A stretch of DNA of 64,000 nucleotides from Atopsyche davidsoni (lineage: Eukaryota > Arthropoda > Insecta > Trichoptera > Hydrobiosidae), in the NCBI GenBank assembly GCA_022113835.1, contig JAILWY010000023.1, forward strand, positions 12,212,001 through 12,276,000, read 5' to 3'. The notes under the pieces are model-generated. The model did not search any database. It saw nothing but the letters and a program-made list of their open reading frames with translations, and had not been told where the DNA came from. Shown here piece by piece: positions 59,661-64,000 of the stretch. Position numbers and translations under genes: made by a program. Numbering within the stretch: the stretch's first letter is position 1; the number at the start of each line of letters is the position of its first letter.

Positions 59661-60345
59661 CAACATCGCAGTTCACATAATAGAATTGATTTATCTTAAT
59701 GTAAAACACGTCGTTTATTTCTCAATACGATTACTTTATTGATTTTATAACCTTTATTGTGGAATTTCCACAAAGCTTTGATTGGCTTTGTTGTTGTTTC
59801 AAGTACAAGTTTTACAAATAAATGTTCTTTAATATTTAATTGCAATTCTTTTCTTAATTGTTTTTTATAAAAAAAAAACATTTTTAGTATTCATATTACT
59901 ATCAATTTCAAAATCATTTACTACTTAAATCTATTATTTAATTTATAACAATAATTTAAGGAAAAGAATACTTTAAGGAAATGAATTAATAGTCATAAAA
60001 GTAGGTAAAACATATAACGTTGAAAAAATATTTTAGTTTGAAATAAAATATTGCAAACAGTACAAAGTGACCAAATCCTTGTTTCACATCAAATACAATT
60101 AATAAAATTCGTAAGAACTAAAAATCTCAAAAAATATTTTTGCATACTTTTCGTAATAAATTGCAATGTTTAAACTTAATAGTATATAATCAGATTGGTA
60201 TCCTCAGCGATTTATTTTGCACTGACTACTTAATATTGCATGATCAGATCTAAAGCCTACGCACGCCTTTTTAATATATGTAAGAATAAGCGAAACGCTT
60301 ATTAAATCTGCACAATAATAAGGCAGATTTGTGAATGATTTCTTA
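59661..60345. other. AT-rich non-coding tract
   Basis: AT-rich; nothing recognised. Confidence 0.6.
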
Positions 60346-60349
60346 AATA

Positions 60350-60605
60350 TCCGTCACATCAACAATAAGTATATCTCGGCCAAGTTTTCACTCGTCCTGA
60401 TGGGAGGAGAGGAGCTGCTGCACTCGAGCCTACAGTGAATGGCCCTCGAAGAAAGGTAGTCGCATACAAAGGGCTCCCTTTATATCAGCGTACTCTTCCA
60501 CGTGCTAATTATATCCCACACTGCTTTCAATTTTTATTGCAAGCCACTCGGGCGATGACGTCATTTATCATTCATTAAAATTTGCGTTACTTTTTTAATA
60601 GGTTG
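60350..60605. promoter_or_regulatory. Island with perfect CRE
   Basis: ATGACGTCAT (60555-60564) is a perfect 10-bp palindromic cAMP-response/ATF element. CCTTTATAT, CACGTG (about 60500) and GTGCTAATTATATCCC homeodomain-type words precede it. No frame. Candidate enhancer. Confidence 0.38.
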
Positions 60606-61675
60606 GTTGCTGTGTGTAAGATTCTCTTTTTCTAATAACTGCTGTTTAAAATATTGTTTGATTAGCTGTGTGATCAAGAAATTATAGAGACAGTATTAAT
60701 TGAGAACGCTTTTCGTATTTACTGCTTTTGGTTTGAAAGAGCCCTAAAAGAGAATTTTCGTTTATAATTGCCTTTTTGTGTGTCTATTATATGCTTCATT
60801 ACATTAAAAAAATATAATTAACGTTTCCATAGACGACCTTAATCTCTAAAAATATTAATATTTATTATTTGTGGTAATAAGTCTATCCTCTTTAAGCTGC
60901 TTATATAAATGAAGCGAATATAATTTCTGTTAATTATATAAATGTAACAGCAGTGTTTTATGTTCTCTTGTGATCTTCACCGTAAATGAAATCATTTGAG
61001 ACAGCAAAATAATTAAAATTCAGATGTAGAAATTTACAAATGTTGGAAAAAATTGAAAGTGCCAAATAAGTTCATAATTTATTTATTATTATCAGATTAA
61101 CAAAATCTAGGTGCAAAGTTTACTTATGCCTTGTATTAGGTAAACTTGACTATACATCTTCTTCTTAAAGCTTTTTTCTGTTTCTATTTATATTGCAATT
61201 CTTCAGAGCTCGCCACGATGTTGTACATAAAAGTAAATAATATTTTTATGAAAATTCCAGCATTGTGTCATTGCATCTTTTATGGAAAACAGTAAAACGT
61301 GTGAGTTTTAACGATGCGCGTGCTTATCATAATAATAAATCCATGCTTACATTTCTACCCTACAATGGGATAAAATATATTATTAAAAATCTCTCAATTA
61401 TACGAGCATTACTCTTCTAAACAACTGAATCTAGAAAAAAGTTATATTTATAATGTATAAATATTTGATTTTAAATTTTAAGAAATACAAGATGAAAAAA
61501 GAAAATGTAAAAATATGTTTTTTAGGTGTTAAAATTAACTACATTTGAAACTGTGTCTTAGGCTGAAAGTTCATTTTTGGCTGATTTAAATTTACCTCAT
61601 ATAATTCAGTATTTTTTTAGTAACTTTCTACCATCTATTTGTGCTTAAAATATGAGAATATATCTTTTATAAAGC
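60606..61675. other. AT-rich non-coding tract
   Basis: AT-rich; nothing recognised. Confidence 0.6.
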
Positions 61676-61679
61676 CTTA

Positions 61680-61805
61680 GAAAAGAAGATTAGACGAACC
61701 ACAAAGAAGGCGCGGCCTCAGCTGTGCAAGTGCCGCCGGGGTTTATGGTCTGTCTCTCTGTTTTACGATTCAGAGTACAAAATCAAGAAAAGATAAAGCT
61801 TACGA
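61680..61805. promoter_or_regulatory. Small GC-rich island with RUNX and E-box
   Basis: AACCACAAA (61697-61705) matches RUNX and CAGCTG (61719-61724) is an E-box, within GGCGCGGCCTCAGCTG. No frame. Confidence 0.33.
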
Positions 61806-62585
61806 CCTCTGCATGTCACTTAGCTTTTGAACTTGCTGGTTTTGCAAGAAAAAAGCTAAAATTTAATATAATAAATATTGTTTAACGGAACAAGGTACCG
61901 ACATTTCTGATAAAGTAAAAACTATGATGGGAAAAATATTTTTCCATAAATATTATTTCTGTCAATGCTTACTCATATTTATAATTTCTAATGAGTACTA
62001 CGCACTTGCTCCAATGCATTTGGCTTCGTCAAGTATTTATTTTCAGTGTTGTGATTTCTCACAATATTATATGAAACATTTTAATTTATAAAAAAAAACA
62101 TTATAACTTGTATGATAACTAAATATAAATTGAACGAAGAGAATTGGGTATGTACAATAATTTGATTTGTAATATTGAAGAATTATTGTTCGTGATTTTT
62201 TTGTGTAATTTAAAAGCATTACATCAAATTTTAACCAAATTTGTTAGCTTGGCTTCATATAACCACACTAATATCTTTACAGCTATAAAAATAAGTTAAA
62301 TAGTATCTTTTGCAGCTTAAAAAATAAATTGTTTTGTGTTTTAGTTGTTTCCCCTTTTGAGAATGTATTTGTGCAAAGAGTTGCCTCGTCATTATACGTC
62401 ATATTTATAAAGTAAAGTGTGCATCAACTATATTTGTGTAAAGAAATTTGATTGTTTAACATTTATCAAGGTATAATTAAAATGGCTGATAGTATTTTTT
62501 TAAACGTACGAATATCTCGAGTAAGTAAAAGATCAACAATCTCACATCTAGTATTGAGACATTATTTAAAACTCATATGCGATAT
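61806..62585. other. AT-rich non-coding tract
   Basis: AT-rich; nothing recognised. Confidence 0.6.
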
Positions 62586-62589
62586 TCTC

Positions 62590-62830
62590 CGATTGCGATC
62601 TCAGTTCGCACCTCTGGAGGTAGCGGGAGTACATGCGACTGAGGTGGTTTCTCCTGAGCCACCTTTTCTCCTCTGCAATTTGCATACAATGCACCTGGGT
62701 GCAATACTCTGCCAACTGAGGTCCTCATATGTTGTTACTTGAGCATGCATGCTTTAATCTCCGACTACCGTTTAAATTTGTACAGTCCTATAGCTCTTAT
62801 AGCTATGTGAAGCGACTCGATCCGGATCGG
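62590..62830. promoter_or_regulatory. Island with octamer and repeated CACCT/AGGTG words
   Basis: ATTTGCAT (62678-62685) is a canonical octamer. TGCACCTGGGTGCA (62690-62703) is an inverted repeat with 6-bp arms. CACCT or AGGTG occurs four times between about 62608 and 62702, the half-site of ZEB/zfh-1 and Snail proteins. The 96-codon frame is unrecognised. Good enhancer candidate. Confidence 0.4.
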
Positions 62831-64000
62831 AGTTTTCCTTGTCACTGTATTGATACGGCGTTTATTTAGGGAGTGGCTCGCGTCTTCAATAATAAAATTC
62901 AAATCAAACGTTAAACACTCAACTGTGTCGCGATAAATATAAAATTGAATAAAGTGTAATCTCAAAATAAAAGCATTTTCATGTAAGATTGTGCGTTATT
63001 GTTTTAATCTTAATTAATAAATTTGAAGGTGAAAAATTTACATCCGAATTGTAAGCAATGTGGAATAACACAACATTTATTTCAAGATTTCATTAATTTT
63101 CACGGAGGTTCAATATTGATGTTTGCTTCCAACGTAAAGCACTTAAACTGGAGATGTTTTATGGAGGCAGAGTGTGATTCTAAAAGCTCAATAAAAACCT
63201 TCGTTCTGAGGCTCAGTTCCATATAAGTATATTTATAGTTGAAGAGTCATAAAGTAGGCGCGGACTGTCCTTAGATATCGTCCGTTGTCAGGTTTTATTA
63301 TTATTCCAAAGTATTGCAATAAATTCAAATGTCATTGCCTCATCTTATTAACAATGAGAATACGCCTCTATCAATCTTCGATACCCTTTGTGTGGCAGAG
63401 TTTTATAACGGTTTTCTATGTATATGAATACAAATATATATATATGGTTTCTATGCCAAAAATTCTTTATCATAACATTCTTCAACAAAATACTTAAATG
63501 TTGCACACTACATACTATCACAACATGATTATTGAACCTTACAAAAAATGGTTTAAGTATTTTATATATTCAATGACATTACATAAATAAGTAAATTTAA
63601 AAAAACTATATTTTGTTTGTTCTTTGGTTTGGTTTTACTTTGAATCTTCCGATGTTGGAGTCCTATTCGATCATATATTACGAATTTCACACCATATATT
63701 ACATAACCATATTATACAGCGAATATGCTGCGCTGATATTATGTAAGACTGATTAACATAGAACCGAGTTACTACAGTGGGCCTTTATAGATGTTAAACA
63801 GTAGCGTTCGGTCCAAATAAACATAAATATTTAATCTTATAAATGTATACTTTATAAACTCACAATTGACTTACGAGGTTAATTTTTAATTATTAAAAAC
63901 AAGTACTTTACTTTTATTTATACAGGCTGCATGACATTGATGTATAATACGGAACTACTGAATGTTTAGTAAATACCAATTATTCGAAAACTTGATTTAT
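62831..64000. other. AT-rich tract to the window end
   Basis: AT-rich with less AT-rich patches at 63030-63200 and 63240-63300. A 67-codon frame at 63023-63226 has a faint GG-S-hydrophobic pattern that recalls Tc1-type transposases, but it is too weak to call. Nothing else recognised. Confidence 0.45.

Noticed and set aside
63023..63226. Tc1/mariner transposase fragment
   Set aside because: A short GG-S-hydrophobic stretch is suggestive, but no catalytic motif, terminal repeats or longer similarity is visible. A protein search against Tc1 transposases would decide.
1..64000. Operons, prophage, CRISPR or bacterial features
   Set aside because: No dense coding, no ribosome-binding sites and no regularly spaced short repeats; composition and repeats are eukaryotic.

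Overview
I find no protein-coding gene, functional tRNA, rRNA, operon or CRISPR array in this 64 kb window. The longest open frame is about 131 codons. The long frames fall mostly in GC-rich patches where stops are rare by composition, overlap frames on the other strand, and show no domain I recognise. The sequence looks like intergenic or intronic DNA of a eukaryote. Very AT-rich DNA with poly-A/T runs and (TA)n microsatellites, short fold-back elements, degenerate tRNA-like sequences and a Helitron-style non-autonomous element suggest an insect, most likely a lepidopteran (inference, moderate confidence).

The layout is an archipelago. Roughly 100-700 bp GC- and CpG-richer islands, each apparently single-copy, sit in AT-rich DNA along the whole window. 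The clearest are at 421-835, 6280-6560, 7980-8215, 10280-10560, 12600-12830, 15380-16100, 16650-16980, 20605-21190, 23800-24090, 24800-25110, 26775-27040, 28280-28520, 29800-30030, 34190-34440, 34780-35060, 36570-36860, 38210-38490, 39330-39660, 40380-41860, 45340-45830, 50050-51170, 52860-53420, 54060-54610, 57710-58150, 59160-59660, 60350-60600 and 62590-62830. Many carry matches to developmental transcription-factor motifs (homeodomain, POU, Sox, ETS, RUNX, AP-1, CRE, TCF, Pho). In insects this is how conserved non-coding enhancers around a large developmental regulator look. I cannot name the target gene, and most single motif matches are at the frequency chance would give in 64 kb.

Repeats punctuate the AT-rich parts: a five-copy 204-bp tandem array (51183-52199); a 223-bp palindrome (13416-13638); a compound fold-back whose right arm occurs twice (17118-17296) with a decayed copy beside it (17354-17413); a 213-bp palindromic insertion flanked by 11-bp direct repeats (43296-43530); further fragments of that family near 38900, 42630 and 46605; a duplicated block (26437-26756); two tRNA-like relics (14758-14829, 42202-42275); three (TA)n tracts; and G-quadruplex-prone tracts at 7481, 36720 and 39473, the last with its G strand on the minus strand.

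Nothing amounts to a new multi-gene system. The points most worth checking are the island archipelago as a regulatory landscape, the 204-bp array, the fold-back families, and the few islands with paired or palindromic factor sites.
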